In this document: positions 51,661-60,793 of the stretch, piece by piece
Layout: every line of letters starts with the position of its first letter
How positions within the stretch are numbered: the stretch's first letter is position 1
NCBI RefSeq assembly: GCF_011578285.1
Contig: NZ_CP049916.1
Span: 3,344,301-3,408,300 of the forward strand
Length of the DNA: 64,000 bases
Direction of reading: 5' to 3'
DNA from: Acinetobacter lanii
GTDB taxonomy: Bacteria > Pseudomonadota > Gammaproteobacteria > Pseudomonadales > Moraxellaceae
Made by a program: the position numbers and the translations under genes
The notes under the pieces: generated by a model
Databases searched by the model: none
What the model saw: the letters and a program-made list of their open reading frames with translations, nothing else
Told to the model about the DNA's origin: nothing

Positions 51661-51860
51661 TGCTGTTCCTCAAAAGATGCTTTTTCAAATTAATTATGTT
51701 TTATTCCGATTTTTAAACTGCCATGAATCTGCACTCATTACTGTTAATTTTTATTATTCTTGTTTGAAATGATCAGCTTAATACAAGGCTTCAAAATCAA
51801 ATCTTAACTTTATTGCATTCAGCACCTACACTAATACGACTTTATTTAAATCTCTTTTCG

Positions 51861-53048
51861 ATGACTTCTTCAGTGACACAGCAAACTCCAAGTCCCTTAC
51901 AACAATGGATCAGTGTGATTAGTTTGGCTTTCGCAGCCTTTATTTTTAATACCACCGAATTTATTCCTGTGGCCTTACTCAGTGATATCGGACAAAGTTT
52001 TGCCATGCCTGCCACCGATGTCGGCATCATGATTACCATTTATGCGTGGGTGGTGGCACCGATTTCACTGCCCATTATGCTCCTGACCAAAAATATTGAA
52101 CGGCGCTTTTTACTGATTGCATTATTCGTGGTGTTTATTTTAAGCCATGCGCTGTCTTATATCGCTTGGGACTTTAATATTCTGCTTGCCAGTCGCATTG
52201 GCATTGCCTTTTCGCATGCGTTGTTTTGGTCGATCACCGCATCACTTGCAGTGCGCGTTGCACCCAAAGGCAAAGAATTCCAAGCCCTAGGACTGCTGGC
52301 AACAGGAACCGCTTTGGCGATGGTTTTGGGTATTCCGTTTGGACGTATGATTGGCGAAGCCTATGGTTGGCGCAATACCTTTGGATTGATTGCGCTGTGT
52401 GCTGCACTGATCTGTTTAATCTTGGCAAAAAGTTTACCCAAATTACCGAGTCTCAATTCAGGCTCACTCAGTAGTTTAAAAGCTTTTATCAAACGTCCAA
52501 GCTTAATGCTGGTTTTCGCACTCACAGTGATCATCATTACGGCGCAGTTTACCGCCTATAGTTATATCGAACCCTTTAGCCTGAATATTGCCCATTTCAG
52601 TTCAGCGCAAACCACAACCTTACTGTTGATTTATGGTGGGGCAGGGCTAATTGGCTCATTCTTATTTGGCAAATTGGGGGGTAAATTTCCCAAGTTATTT
52701 ATTCCGTTAAGCTGTGCCATGCTCGCCGTGTCAATGCTGATGATTTTACCCTTAGCAGGATCTGTATGGAGTCTCACCAGTTTAAGTTTATTTTGGGGCA
52801 TGAGCATTATTATTTTCAGTTTAGCCTTACAGGCCAAAACCCTGAATTTAGCTTCAGATGCCACCGATGTCGCGATGGCAATTTATTCAGGTCTTTATAA
52901 TGTCGGCATTGGCGGTGGTGCGCTACTCGGCGGTTATGTGAGTTTACAGTTGGGTCTCAGTCAAATTGGTGTATTTGGCGGCATTTTGGCTGTGATCGGA
53001 ACGCTTTTGGCATTGTTCTTGGTACAAAGAAAAGACTTTTTTCAATAA
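51861..53048 (+). CDS. sotB: MFS sugar/drug efflux transporter (SotB-like)
   Basis: 395 residues from [13 protein letters not shown]; an upstream TTG at 51813 in frame is less likely. There are about 12 membrane helices. The segment [23 protein letters not shown] is the hallmark of the SotB/SetA-like sugar efflux group, and the A-motif region follows near [28 protein letters not shown]. In E. coli and Dickeya SotB exports arabinose and other sugars or analogues. The substrate is inferred. It is a single gene. Confidence 0.85.
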   Translation: MTSSVTQQTPSPLQQWISVISLAFAAFIFNTTEFIPVALLSDIGQSFAMPATDVGIMITIYAWVVAPISLPIMLLTKNIERRFLLIALFVVFILSHALSYIAWDFNILLASRIGIAFSHALFWSITASLAVRVAPKGKEFQALGLLATGTALAMVLGIPFGRMIGEAYGWRNTFGLIALCAALICLILAKSLPKLPSLNSGSLSSLKAFIKRPSLMLVFALTVIIITAQFTAYSYIEPFSLNIAHFSSAQTTTLLLIYGGAGLIGSFLFGKLGGKFPKLFIPLSCAMLAVSMLMILPLAGSVWSLTSLSLFWGMSIIIFSLALQAKTLNLASDATDVAMAIYSGLYNVGIGGGALLGGYVSLQLGLSQIGVFGGILAVIGTLLALFLVQRKDFFQ

Positions 53049-53252
53049 GTCATAGCATCTAAGTTATTCAATATTCGATTATTGTCTCTATATGGTGGGT
53101 GAGTGACCATTTAAATGATAAAAACATGACCTGTTTTCCAAAATTGCCATGATTTGTAAGATAGGCTACATCTTAGGTTCAATTGTTTTAAATTGAATTT
53201 TATTTAAGGTTTATAATACAAAGACTTGTCGTTTTATTTGGAAACTCCCACC

Positions 53253-53354
53253 ATGGATCTTACGACTATCTTAATCATTTTTTTGATTATCATGGCTGCT
53301 TTATTAATTGCCTCTCTTATAAAAGACCGTATGAGAGACCCTTTTAAAAAGTAA
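53253..53354 (+). CDS. Small membrane protein (33 residues)
   Basis: ATG at 53253, 33 codons and TAA. The protein reads MDLTTILIIFLIIMAALL and then IASLIKDRMRDPFKK: one hydrophobic helix with a basic end. A -10-like TATAAT (53212-53217) is about 40 bp upstream; the ribosome-binding site is weak (GGAAA). It lies upstream of the manganese riboswitch, so it may be in a separate or joint transcript. The family is unknown and it could be chance, but the codons look protein-like. Confidence 0.4.
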   Translation: MDLTTILIIFLIIMAALLIASLIKDRMRDPFKK

Positions 53355-53389
53355 TACTGCTTGTAATTCTTTCTCTCTCATGCGATGAT

Positions 53390-53583
53390 TTGTTCAAATT
53401 TACAGCGCGTTTGCTGTAATCCAAGATTTGAACAAGGGGAGTAGCCTCCTCCAAACGTTAGTATTAATGAACTTTTTTTTAATTCTAACGTGTCAGCATA
53501 TCGTCATTACACTTTGAAAAAAGTCGGTATCTGAGCAGTTGAAGCTTTTTTTATAAAATTTTCAGCTGTAGGCAAGACCTTGA
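53390..53583 (+). ncRNA. yybP-ykoY (manganese) riboswitch
   Basis: The three family signatures occur in order: AAGGGGAGTAGCC (53434-53446 region), GTGTCAGCATATCGTCATTAC (53510 region, only part decisive) and GTAGGCAAGACCTTG (53568-53582). This fits the Mn2+-sensing aptamer that controls TerC/Alx and MntP genes. It is directly upstream of a TerC-family gene. The 5' boundary is approximate. Confidence 0.88.
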
Positions 53584-53636
53584 TCATGTTGTTTCAGATG
53601 TTTTATTTCATCTGGCAACTGGTCAAGGTTTTTTTA
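53577..53636 (+). terminator. Expression platform: terminator overlapping the riboswitch 3' strand
   Basis: ACCTTGATCA (53577-53586) can pair with TGGTCAAGGT (53620-53629), then TTTTTTT follows. The left arm is the same GACCTTG that closes the aptamer, so the two structures exclude each other: Mn2+ binding should favour read-through. An inner stem, CAGATG/CATCTG (53595-53614), also forms. Confidence 0.65.
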
Positions 53637-53669
53637 TGCCTAGACCCTTTGCCAGATATGGAGATGAGT

Positions 53670-54632
53670 ATGGAATCCATTGGCAACTTAGGGTTGTATT
53701 TAGCATTTTTTGGCATCGTGTTGGTGATGTTGGTCATCGACTTTTTAGGGTTTAAACAAAAGCAAGGACAAGACGTTCAACTTAAAACAGCAGCCTATTG
53801 GAGTGTTGCATGGGTCACTGTGGCAAGCTTATTTGGGGGAGGATTATGGCTGTATTTACAACAAACTTCAGGTATTCAAATTGCCAATGTCAAGGTGATG
53901 GAATACTTTGCCGGTTATCTGCTTGAGAAATCTCTGGCAATTGACAATGTCTTTGTCTGGCTGATGATTTTCGCGGCCTTTGCTATCCCACCTGCGCTGC
54001 AACGTCAGTTACTGCTGTACGGCGTTTTAGGGGCGATTATTCTCAGAACCATCTTTATTTTTATTGGTGCGTGGTTCGTTCAAGAATTCTCTTGGGTGCT
54101 GTATATCTTCGGTGCTTTCTTGGTGTGGACAGGCTTTAAATTCCTCAAAGGGCAGGAAGAAGAACCCAATATTGAAGAAATGCCGATATTAAAATGGTTA
54201 CGTAAGCACATGCGCATCACGCCAAGTATGCAAGGAAACAAATTTTTCGTACGAGAAAATGGTGCACTTTGGGCAACGCCGTTATTTTTAGTTTTAATTT
54301 TAGTCGAAGCTTCTGATGTGATTTTTGCCGTAGATTCGATCCCTGCAATTTTTGCTGTCACCTCAGACCCATTCATTGTCCTCACCGCAAATTTAATGGC
54401 AATTTTAGGTCTGCGTGCGATGTTCTTTTTACTCGCTGGTGCAGCGTCTAAAATGCATTATTTACCCTATGGTCTTGGGATTATTCTATTATTCATCGGT
54501 TTCAAGATGTTAATGCTCGATGTATTCCATATGCCGATTTGGGCGTCATTGGGCTTTATTATTGTGACCTTAGCTGTAACAGCATGGTTATCGATTCGCC
54601 ATAGCAAGAAACATCACGACATCACCTTATAA
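53670..54632 (+). CDS. alx: TerC/Alx-family membrane protein
   Basis: 320 residues, close to the 321 of E. coli Alx. The start at 53670 (MESIGNLGLYL) is chosen over earlier in-frame codons because GGAGATG precedes it, the frame upstream overlaps the riboswitch, and the length then fits. About eight or nine membrane helices carry the family's acidic residues (MLVIDFLGF, LEKSLAIDNVFVW, EASDVIFAVDSIPAI), which probably bind Mn2+. TerC/Alx proteins export manganese or deliver it to exoenzymes. A yybP-ykoY riboswitch upstream supports manganese control. Confidence 0.9.
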   Translation: MESIGNLGLYLAFFGIVLVMLVIDFLGFKQKQGQDVQLKTAAYWSVAWVTVASLFGGGLWLYLQQTSGIQIANVKVMEYFAGYLLEKSLAIDNVFVWLMIFAAFAIPPALQRQLLLYGVLGAIILRTIFIFIGAWFVQEFSWVLYIFGAFLVWTGFKFLKGQEEEPNIEEMPILKWLRKHMRITPSMQGNKFFVRENGALWATPLFLVLILVEASDVIFAVDSIPAIFAVTSDPFIVLTANLMAILGLRAMFFLLAGAASKMHYLPYGLGIILLFIGFKMLMLDVFHMPIWASLGFIIVTLAVTAWLSIRHSKKHHDITL

Positions 54633-54666
54633 CAGCATCCTTAAAAAGATAAAAAAGGAATATATG

Positions 54667-54700
54667 AAAAAGCCTTTCTAGTGAAAGGCTTTTTTTATAA
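54667..54700. terminator. Terminator after alx
   Basis: AAAGCCTTTC-TAGT-GAAAGGCTTT stem with T-tract on the plus strand and A-run on the other side, so it also serves the convergent gene. Confidence 0.88.
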
Positions 54701-54723
54701 AGCATAAAGATATCATGATCATT

Positions 54724-55311
54724 TCAAGTGCCATGATTCATCATTTGCAACTTTGGCCAGCGCTGTAGAAATAGCTTTTCATCGCGTCTTTTAATGAATC
54801 CCGCATAACTGACTAAGGCAGGATTCCAACGTAATTTCAACTCAAATAAATCCGTTAAGCCAAACGGCGCAACGATGTCTAATTGATCTCCCACATTTAA
54901 ACGTACAGCAACAGCTGTGGCTGTTTCAGGCCATAGCGAAAGCGCATGTTCAATCGATTTCAGCGGGGCAATGGATTCACCATTATCCTTTATATACCAG
55001 TGATGAACCGTCGCTTGGTTGGTAATATCCCATTGCATATTGGGATATAAACGGGTCATTTCTAAGCTCACTTGATGCGCTCGTACATTAGCTTCATCGG
55101 GATCATAGAAAATAACATCCACTTCAGTACCATTTAAATCATATTCAACGTCATGTAAATGCGCCCAAACCGTATTACGAATGATCCCTGCGGCAATATA
55201 GGCATTCGGCTCAACAGAATGTAAGGCCTTTAAAATCGACATGATCATACGGTTCTTTAAGATCAATGCTTCGAGCTGTTGTCGATAATGTTTTTCTAAA
55301 GATAAAGTCAT
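54724..55311 (-). CDS. Nucleotidyltransferase-family protein (NTP_transf_6)
   Basis: 195 residues. It matches the DUF925/NTP_transf_6 family: a G-I-(I/V)-R-N-T-VW region (AAGIIRNTVWAHLH), then D-x-D (VEYDLNGTEVDVIFYDP), the YPNMQWDITNQATVHHWY block and ALSLWPETATAVAVRL. The acidic residues D-x-E-V-D-V would hold the metal of a nucleotidyltransferase fold. A substrate is not known. It is a single gene. Confidence 0.8.
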   Translation of the reverse strand: MTLSLEKHYRQQLEALILKNRMIMSILKALHSVEPNAYIAAGIIRNTVWAHLHDVEYDLNGTEVDVIFYDPDEANVRAHQVSLEMTRLYPNMQWDITNQATVHHWYIKDNGESIAPLKSIEHALSLWPETATAVAVRLNVGDQLDIVAPFGLTDLFELKLRWNPALVSYAGFIKRRDEKLFLQRWPKLQMMNHGT

Positions 55312-55605
55312 AATTTAAGCCTTGAGCAATTAAAAATAAGCAACGAAAAGACAAGCTTCAAAAACATCATTCAAATCTGACATCAGCACTTAACCAAGCC
55401 ATCAACAATCCATCAAAAAGACTGCAACAAGCCATCAATTTGGCAGGGAAATTGCTTGAATTAGCATATCTTATGCCAAACATTGTTGAAGCATTTCTTT
55501 GCTCTGCATGCAGACCATGACAACGTAAGATAAATCAACGCACTACATTTCTAGAACGTGTTTTACGTTACAATCAATCGAAAAAATCAACAACGCAGGT
55601 TAAAA

Positions 55606-56922
55606 ATGTCTTCTGTTCCAATGACTGCCATTCGTGGCCGTTTCCTTGATATTCAGAATACAGTTGCCCAAGCGCGTGATATACACGACCAAGTGCGATA
55701 TGTAGAAGATGGTCTACTTCTTACCGAAAACGGTAAAGTCAGCTGGTTTGGTGAATGGCAACAGGGTCAGCATTTAGTCCCTGAATACATTCAGGTTGAA
55801 TATTATCCCGATCAACTGATCGTACCTGGTTTTATTGATACCCATATTCATTTTCCACAAACAGAAATGGTCGGTGCCTATGGTGAACAGCTTTTAGAAT
55901 GGCTCGACACTTATACATTTCCCACTGAAATTCAATTTTCAGACAAAGCCTATGCCGACAAAATTGCACAGTTTTTTGTGCAAGAACTGCTCAAAAATGG
56001 CACCACCACCGCACTGGTTTTTTGTACTGTACATGCTGCATCCGTCAATGCCTTGTTTGAAGCGGCAGAACAGCATCACATGCGTTTAATCGCAGGCAAG
56101 GTGATGATGGATCGTCATGCACCTGACGCACTCTGTGATACAGCAGAAACCGCCTATCAAGACTCTAAAGCGTTAATTGAAAAATGGCATGGTAAAGGTC
56201 GTAACCTGTATGCGATCACACCACGTTTCGCACCAACGTCAACCCCTGAACAATTGGCAAAAGCAGGGCAACTCAAAGCCGAATATCCTGATGTGTATGT
56301 GCATACCCATCTAAGTGAAAATAAAAATGAAATCACATGGGTGAAAGAATTATTCCCTGAACAAAAGGGTTATTTGGACATTTATCATCACTACGGCTTA
56401 ACCGGTTCAAAATCGGTGTTTGCGCATTGTGTGCATTTAGAGGAGGAGGAATGGGATTGTATGCACGATACCGATTCTGCGATTGCCTTTTGCCCAACCT
56501 CAAACTTGTTCCTTGGCAGTGGTTTATTTCCTTTGAACAAGACTTGGGAAAAACAAGTTAAAGTCGGTCTAGGGACTGATATTGGTGCAGGAACCTCGTT
56601 TAACCAACTTCAAACCTTGAATGAAGCCTATAAAGTTCAGCAACTGCAAGGGGACAAACTCTCGGCTTTTGAGTCGCTCTATCATGCCACTTTAGGCGGT
56701 GCCAAAGCCCTGAACTTAGAGAACATTTTAGGCAACTTTAATATCGGTAAAGAAGCAGATTTTGTGGTACTCAATTTGAAAGCAACAGCGTTACAGACAC
56801 TGCGTCAAGAACGTGCTAAACATATTGAAGATGCCTTATTTGCCTTATTCACCATGGGCGATGATCGAAATATTGAAGCCACTTATATCTATGGACAGAA
56901 AGCCTATGCGCAAAACGTCTGA
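55606..56922 (+). CDS. guaD: Guanine deaminase
   Basis: 438 residues, E. coli GuaD being 439. It hydrolyses guanine to xanthine and ammonia in purine salvage. The amidohydrolase zinc-site motifs are present: PGFIDTHIHFPQ, HTHLSENKNE, FAHCVHLEEEE and GLGTDIGAGTSFN. The start at 55606 is chosen for AGG upstream and a match to the family's start (MSSVPMTAIRGRFLDI); the frame is open to 55558. A 39-codon frame overlaps its end. Confidence 0.94.
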   Translation: MSSVPMTAIRGRFLDIQNTVAQARDIHDQVRYVEDGLLLTENGKVSWFGEWQQGQHLVPEYIQVEYYPDQLIVPGFIDTHIHFPQTEMVGAYGEQLLEWLDTYTFPTEIQFSDKAYADKIAQFFVQELLKNGTTTALVFCTVHAASVNALFEAAEQHHMRLIAGKVMMDRHAPDALCDTAETAYQDSKALIEKWHGKGRNLYAITPRFAPTSTPEQLAKAGQLKAEYPDVYVHTHLSENKNEITWVKELFPEQKGYLDIYHHYGLTGSKSVFAHCVHLEEEEWDCMHDTDSAIAFCPTSNLFLGSGLFPLNKTWEKQVKVGLGTDIGAGTSFNQLQTLNEAYKVQQLQGDKLSAFESLYHATLGGAKALNLENILGNFNIGKEADFVVLNLKATALQTLRQERAKHIEDALFALFTMGDDRNIEATYIYGQKAYAQNV

Positions 56923-57025
56923 ACAAAAACAGCAAAATCAGCAGAAAACCTCCAAGAAAAAGTATCTTTTGATGGGTGGAATATTTGTCCTGTGTGCCTT
57001 GATTCTGAAACGTGATGCGCACTAG
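56906..57025 (+). CDS. Small membrane protein overlapping the end of guaD (39 residues)
   Basis: ATG at 56906 overlaps the last 17 bases of guaD. The 39-residue product is basic and glutamine-rich at first (MRKTSEQKQQNQQKTSKKK), then one hydrophobic helix (YLLMGGIFVLCALIL). A terminator follows at 57103. The overlap suggests translational coupling with guaD, but the small size makes this tentative. Confidence 0.4.
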   Translation: MRKTSEQKQQNQQKTSKKKYLLMGGIFVLCALILKRDAH

Positions 57026-57100
57026 ACAGGCAATGTTTACATATTCAATTCCCAAAAAAGATGCATCTAGGCAGGATATGTTTTAAAATTAAGGCATATT

Positions 57101-57130
57101 TCAGGTGTTGCGAGTCAACACCTTTTTTAA
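57101..57130 (+). terminator. Terminator of the guaD unit
   Basis: AGGTGTTG-CGAGT-CAACACCT then TTTTTT, 78 bp after the 39-codon frame; it is 31 bp before hpt, so hpt has its own promoter. Confidence 0.85.
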
Positions 57131-57160
57131 TTTCTGAATTGTTGTTTTAGGTATCTACCC

Positions 57161-57688
57161 ATGACCGTTGAAATGAAAGTAATGATTTCTGCTGAAGAAA
57201 TTCATGCAAAAGTCTTGGAACTCGGTAAACAAATTAATGACCATTACGCGAACAGCGACAAAGAGTTGGTATTGATCGGCTTACTGCGTGGTTCTGTTAT
57301 TTTCATGGCAGATTTATGCCGTGCGATCAGCAAGCCACACGAACTCGACTTTATGACAGTTTCAAGCTATGGCGGTGGTACCACTTCATCTCGTGATGTC
57401 AAAATTCTGAAAGATTTAGATGGCGAAATTCGCGGTAAAGATGTGCTTGTGGTTGAAGATATTATTGACTCAGGCAACACCCTAAGCAAAGTGATGGAAA
57501 TTTTGGAAACGCGTCAACCAAATTCAATCCAACTCTGTACTTTGGTCAGCAAACCTTCACGCCGTGAAGTTGAACTCGAGGTTCAATTCTTAGGTTTTGA
57601 AGTGGAAGATAAGTTCATTGTGGGTTACGGTCTCGATTACGATCAAAAATATCGTCATATTCCATTCATTGGTGAAATCGGTCTTTAA
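57161..57688 (+). CDS. hpt: Hypoxanthine phosphoribosyltransferase
   Basis: 175 residues, usual for Hpt. It converts hypoxanthine and PRPP to IMP (and possibly guanine to GMP). The PRPP-binding motif [18 protein letters not shown] and the flexible loop region ([16 protein letters not shown]) are intact, as is the C-terminal [26 protein letters not shown]. It follows guaD, so purine salvage genes cluster here, though a terminator separates them. Confidence 0.95.
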   Translation: MTVEMKVMISAEEIHAKVLELGKQINDHYANSDKELVLIGLLRGSVIFMADLCRAISKPHELDFMTVSSYGGGTTSSRDVKILKDLDGEIRGKDVLVVEDIIDSGNTLSKVMEILETRQPNSIQLCTLVSKPSRREVELEVQFLGFEVEDKFIVGYGLDYDQKYRHIPFIGEIGL

Positions 57689-57728
57689 GATCAATCACCC
57701 AATGAGATACCTCAATAAGCACACAATC

Positions 57729-57752
57729 AAGCGACTCCGGTCGCTTTTTTTA
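57729..57752 (+). terminator. hpt terminator
   Basis: GCGAC-TCCG-GTCGC stem and TTTTTTT, about 45 bp after the hpt stop. Confidence 0.85.
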
Positions 57753-57913
57753 TGTTGGATTGCATCGATATATCAGTCCTTGTCCAAGCACATGACTGCA
57801 CAAAACACCTACAATTATTAGCAATCTCAATCTAGGCATGCTAAGTTAAATCCTTGATTATAAAAATACCAATTCAATTTCCTGCACCTATTAAAATTGA
57901 CAAAAAAGGGAGA

Positions 57914-58171
57914 ATGTCTATGTGGTCATTGATTGTCGCTATTGTGATTGGCTTTATTGCCGGTCTGATTGCACGTGCGATTCATCCTGGAGATGACAAA
58001 GCAGGTTTCATTGTGACAACGTTACTCGGGATTGTGGGTTCTTTGCTTGCAACCTATGGTGGTCGTTTATTGGGTCTATACCCAGAAGGTTCTTCAGCAG
58101 GTTTTATCGCCTCTGTGATCGGTGCGATTGTGGTGTTGTTTATCTACAACTTGGTCGTGAAAAAAACCTAA
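57914..58171 (+). CDS. GlsB/YeaQ/YmgE-family membrane protein
   Basis: 85 residues from the ATG at 57914, chosen for GGGAGA just before it. Three membrane helices and the glycine-rich pattern (GFIAGLIARAIHPG, GIVGSLLATYGGRLLG, SVIGAIVVLFIYNL) match the GlsB/YeaQ/YmgE transglycosylase-associated family, small stress-related membrane proteins of unknown mechanism. The frame is open upstream to 57854, but without good translation signals. Confidence 0.85.
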   Translation: MSMWSLIVAIVIGFIAGLIARAIHPGDDKAGFIVTTLLGIVGSLLATYGGRLLGLYPEGSSAGFIASVIGAIVVLFIYNLVVKKT

Positions 58172-58195
58172 TCTAGATCATTTAAAATCAAAAAA

Positions 58196-58222
58196 TAAAG
58201 CACCGATCTCGGTGCTTTATTG
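58196..58222. terminator. Bidirectional terminator
   Basis: AAAGCACCGA-TCT-CGGTGCTTT stem with T-tracts on both strands, between the GlsB-like gene and dsbC. Confidence 0.85.
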
Positions 58223-58268
58223 TTTCATAAAGTGTTCAAGAATCAATCATGAACTTTAACAAACCCAC

Positions 58269-58988
58269 TTAAATCCCGAGTTCTTTCCAAATTTTCTCAA
58301 TTTCAGCAGCAGGATAAGCCCCTGTCACTTTTAAACCATTAGAGAAAATAATCGCAGGCGTGCCTTGTACGCCCAATTGACGACCCAGTTGTAAATTACG
58401 TTCAATTGGATTGGCACAATCCGCTTTTACATTGGGTTGTTGACCTTCAATAATCAAACTTTTCCATGCATATTCTTTATTAAATGAACACCAGACTTTT
58501 TTAGATGGCTCAATCGATTGTGCTTTGATTGGGAACATAAACGTATAAATCGTCACGTCTTTCAGCTGACTTAAATTGCCTTCTAAAGTTTTGCAATACG
58601 GACAGTTTGGATCTGAAAAGATTGCAATTTTATGCTGTCCTGTACCACGAACCGTTTTAATCGCATCTTGCAAAGGTAATTGGCTAAAACTCGTTGAATT
58701 CTGACCCACCACCAAATCTTTGGTTAAATTCTTCTGATCTTTCAATCGAATCATTGAACCAAAAAATAAATGCTCGGCTGCTTCATCGACATACACCACT
58801 TGATTGTCTAATGTGCCGCTATAGACATTTTTCATTTCAGTAGCTTTTAAATTTTCGATTTTTACTTTCGGGTACTTTTGTGCCAACTTGTACTTCACTG
58901 TATCTACACTGGCAAATACAGGTGAACTCAATAAAGCTGTCAATGTGAAAGTAAGTGCGACAGGTTTAAGCATGGTTTTAAAAGACAT
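58269..58988 (-). CDS. dsbC: Thiol:disulfide isomerase DsbC-like
   Basis: 239 residues with a signal peptide (about 1-26, ending VFA). The N-terminal dimerisation domain (about 27-85) is followed by a thioredoxin fold with C129-P-Y-C132 (SDPNCPYCKTLEG), the cis-proline loop GTPAII (P211) and a second cysteine pair (C167 and C191). This is the DsbC pattern: a periplasmic V-shaped dimer that reshuffles wrong disulfides. The two four-cysteine secreted proteins at 11.6-12.5 kb are the sort of substrate it might serve, although that is speculation. Confidence 0.9.
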   Translation of the reverse strand: MSFKTMLKPVALTFTLTALLSSPVFASVDTVKYKLAQKYPKVKIENLKATEMKNVYSGTLDNQVVYVDEAAEHLFFGSMIRLKDQKNLTKDLVVGQNSTSFSQLPLQDAIKTVRGTGQHKIAIFSDPNCPYCKTLEGNLSQLKDVTIYTFMFPIKAQSIEPSKKVWCSFNKEYAWKSLIIEGQQPNVKADCANPIERNLQLGRQLGVQGTPAIIFSNGLKVTGAYPAAEIEKIWKELGI

Positions 58989-59089
58989 GGGGCAGGGCGC
59001 TAAGATATCTACAAATGACTTCTTATTTTAAACCTTAATTTTTAAGACATGTACGCTTTATTGTATCTATAACATCGGATTACACGATA

Positions 59090-59105
59090 TGTTTCACGTG
59101 GAACT
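59090..59105. promoter_or_regulatory. parS-like centromere site
   Basis: TGTTTCACGTGGAACT matches the consensus TGTTTCACGTGAAACA at 14 of 16 bases, with an intact GTTTCACGTGGAAC core as in Pseudomonas parS sites. It lies in a 359-bp gap about 4.5 kb from oriC, where ParB sites are expected. The gap holds no gene. Confidence 0.72.
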
Positions 59106-59347
59106 TCATTATCCCCCATATCACCGCTTAATTTGATTATTTAAAAGTCGTTTTATTAATAATTTTTCAGCATTTTTTATCTATGAAGAAATCATATTAT
59201 TTTAATTTTCAAGTGTATACGTAAAAAAACACTGTGTTGAATCTGAAAACAAATGAGTTCAATTGAGTACAACCCATATGGCTAATGGATTCAATGAAAG
59301 TCTTTAAATACATTTCATCAAACCCATCATCAAATTATTGTGAATCA

Positions 59348-60712
59348 TTATTTACCGATACAGAACGACCCAAAGATTTTCCCAAGTAAATCATCTGCAC
59401 TAAAGTCACCGGTAATTTCACCTAAGGCATTTTGTGCAAGTCGAAGGGACTCTGCTACCAGCTCTCCCGCTTGGAACACCACCAATTGTTCACGTGCCTC
59501 AGCCAAATAATGCTGAGTGCGCTTCATTGCATCTAAATGGCGTGTACGAGCAATAAAGGTATCTTCTTCAGGTTGGAAGCCTGCATGCGCTGTAATCGCG
59601 TCTATAAGCGCTTGAACACCTGTTTCTTGCTTCGCCGACACCGTAATATGTCTAAAACCATTTAAGTCGGTTAAAACGGCAGGCTGACTCGTTAAATCAC
59701 ATTTATTACCAATTAACATGAGACGTTTTGCATCAATATGTTCAGCAAAATAATGCTGTGCCAACTGTAAAGGATCTTCACCTTGGCTTAAGTCATAGAC
59801 CAATAACAGCAAATCGGCATTTTCAATTTCTTTAATGGCACGGCGAATCCCTTCTTTTTCCACGATATCGCCTGTTTCACGCAAACCTGCTGTATCGGTC
59901 AAGGTCATTGGCATGCCATTAAGTGTGATCTTTTCATGCAAGACATCACGCGTAGTACCCGCAACATCGGTCACAATTGCACGTTCCACCCCTGCAAGTG
60001 CATTCAGTAATGATGATTTACCGGCATTCGGTTTACCTGCAATCACCACCTGTAAACCTTCACGTAACAACTGACCTTGGCGTGCAGATTGTTGAACGGC
60101 CGACACAGAGGAAGTCACGTCATCCAACAGATTTAAAATTTTACCATCTGCCAAAAAGTCGATTTCTTCTTCCGGGAAATCAATGGCCGCTTCAACATGC
60201 AGACGTAAATGTACCAATTTCTCAAGAACGGTATTGACCTTGGTTGAAAATGCACCTTGCAAAGAACGCACTGCTGAACGGGCAGCTGCTTGGGATGTTG
60301 CATCGATTAAATCGGCAATCGCTTCAGCTTGCACCAAATCCATTTTGCCATTTTCAAAGGCACGCATCGAAAACTCACCCGCTTTGGCAGCAATCGCTCC
60401 CAACTCAAAGAGTCGCGCTAACAATGCATTTTGAATGACAGGGCCACCATGACCTTGTAACTCCACCACATCCTCACCCGTGAATGAATGTGGATTTGGG
60501 AAGCAGATCACTAGACCCTCATCCATAATCTCACCATCTGCATCTAGAAAATGATGAAATGCAGCAAAACGTGCAGGAGGAAGTGGCTTTTGAATCAGTG
60601 CTTCAGCAATCGCATATGCCTTTGGACCTGACAGACGAATGACCCCCACGCCACCACGACCTGGCGGTGTAGCAATAGCAGCAATAGTGGTTAAATGTAG
60701 TGGGTTCGTCAT
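59348..60712 (-). CDS. mnmE: tRNA modification GTPase
   Basis: 454 residues, usual for MnmE (TrmE). With MnmG it adds the carboxymethylaminomethyl or aminomethyl group to U34 of certain tRNAs. The N-terminal folate-binding domain starts ATIAAIATPPGRGGVGVIRLSG, the GTPase domain is inserted (G1 GKPNAGKSS, G3 DTAGLRETGD, NKCD), and the C-terminus ends CIGK, carrying the essential cysteine. It follows yidC in the same direction as in many origin regions. Confidence 0.96.
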   Translation of the reverse strand: MTNPLHLTTIAAIATPPGRGGVGVIRLSGPKAYAIAEALIQKPLPPARFAAFHHFLDADGEIMDEGLVICFPNPHSFTGEDVVELQGHGGPVIQNALLARLFELGAIAAKAGEFSMRAFENGKMDLVQAEAIADLIDATSQAAARSAVRSLQGAFSTKVNTVLEKLVHLRLHVEAAIDFPEEEIDFLADGKILNLLDDVTSSVSAVQQSARQGQLLREGLQVVIAGKPNAGKSSLLNALAGVERAIVTDVAGTTRDVLHEKITLNGMPMTLTDTAGLRETGDIVEKEGIRRAIKEIENADLLLLVYDLSQGEDPLQLAQHYFAEHIDAKRLMLIGNKCDLTSQPAVLTDLNGFRHITVSAKQETGVQALIDAITAHAGFQPEEDTFIARTRHLDAMKRTQHYLAEAREQLVVFQAGELVAESLRLAQNALGEITGDFSADDLLGKIFGSFCIGK

Positions 60713-60737
60713 GTAAATCTTCTCAAAATTAAGGCAA

Positions 60738-60775
60738 TAAAAAATCCGCTTAAGAATACCATCTTAAGCGGATCG
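60738..60775 (-). terminator. Terminator downstream of yidC
   Basis: ATCCGCTTAAGA / TCTTAAGCGGAT arms, followed on the minus strand by TTTTTTATTG, 20 bp past the yidC stop. Confidence 0.85.
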
Positions 60776-60793
60776 ATTCAGCTATTCAGAGGA

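Noticed and set aside
55312..55605. Repeated CAAGCCATCAA words upstream of guaD
   Set aside because: Only two copies in a 294-bp gap; too little to call a regulatory repeat.
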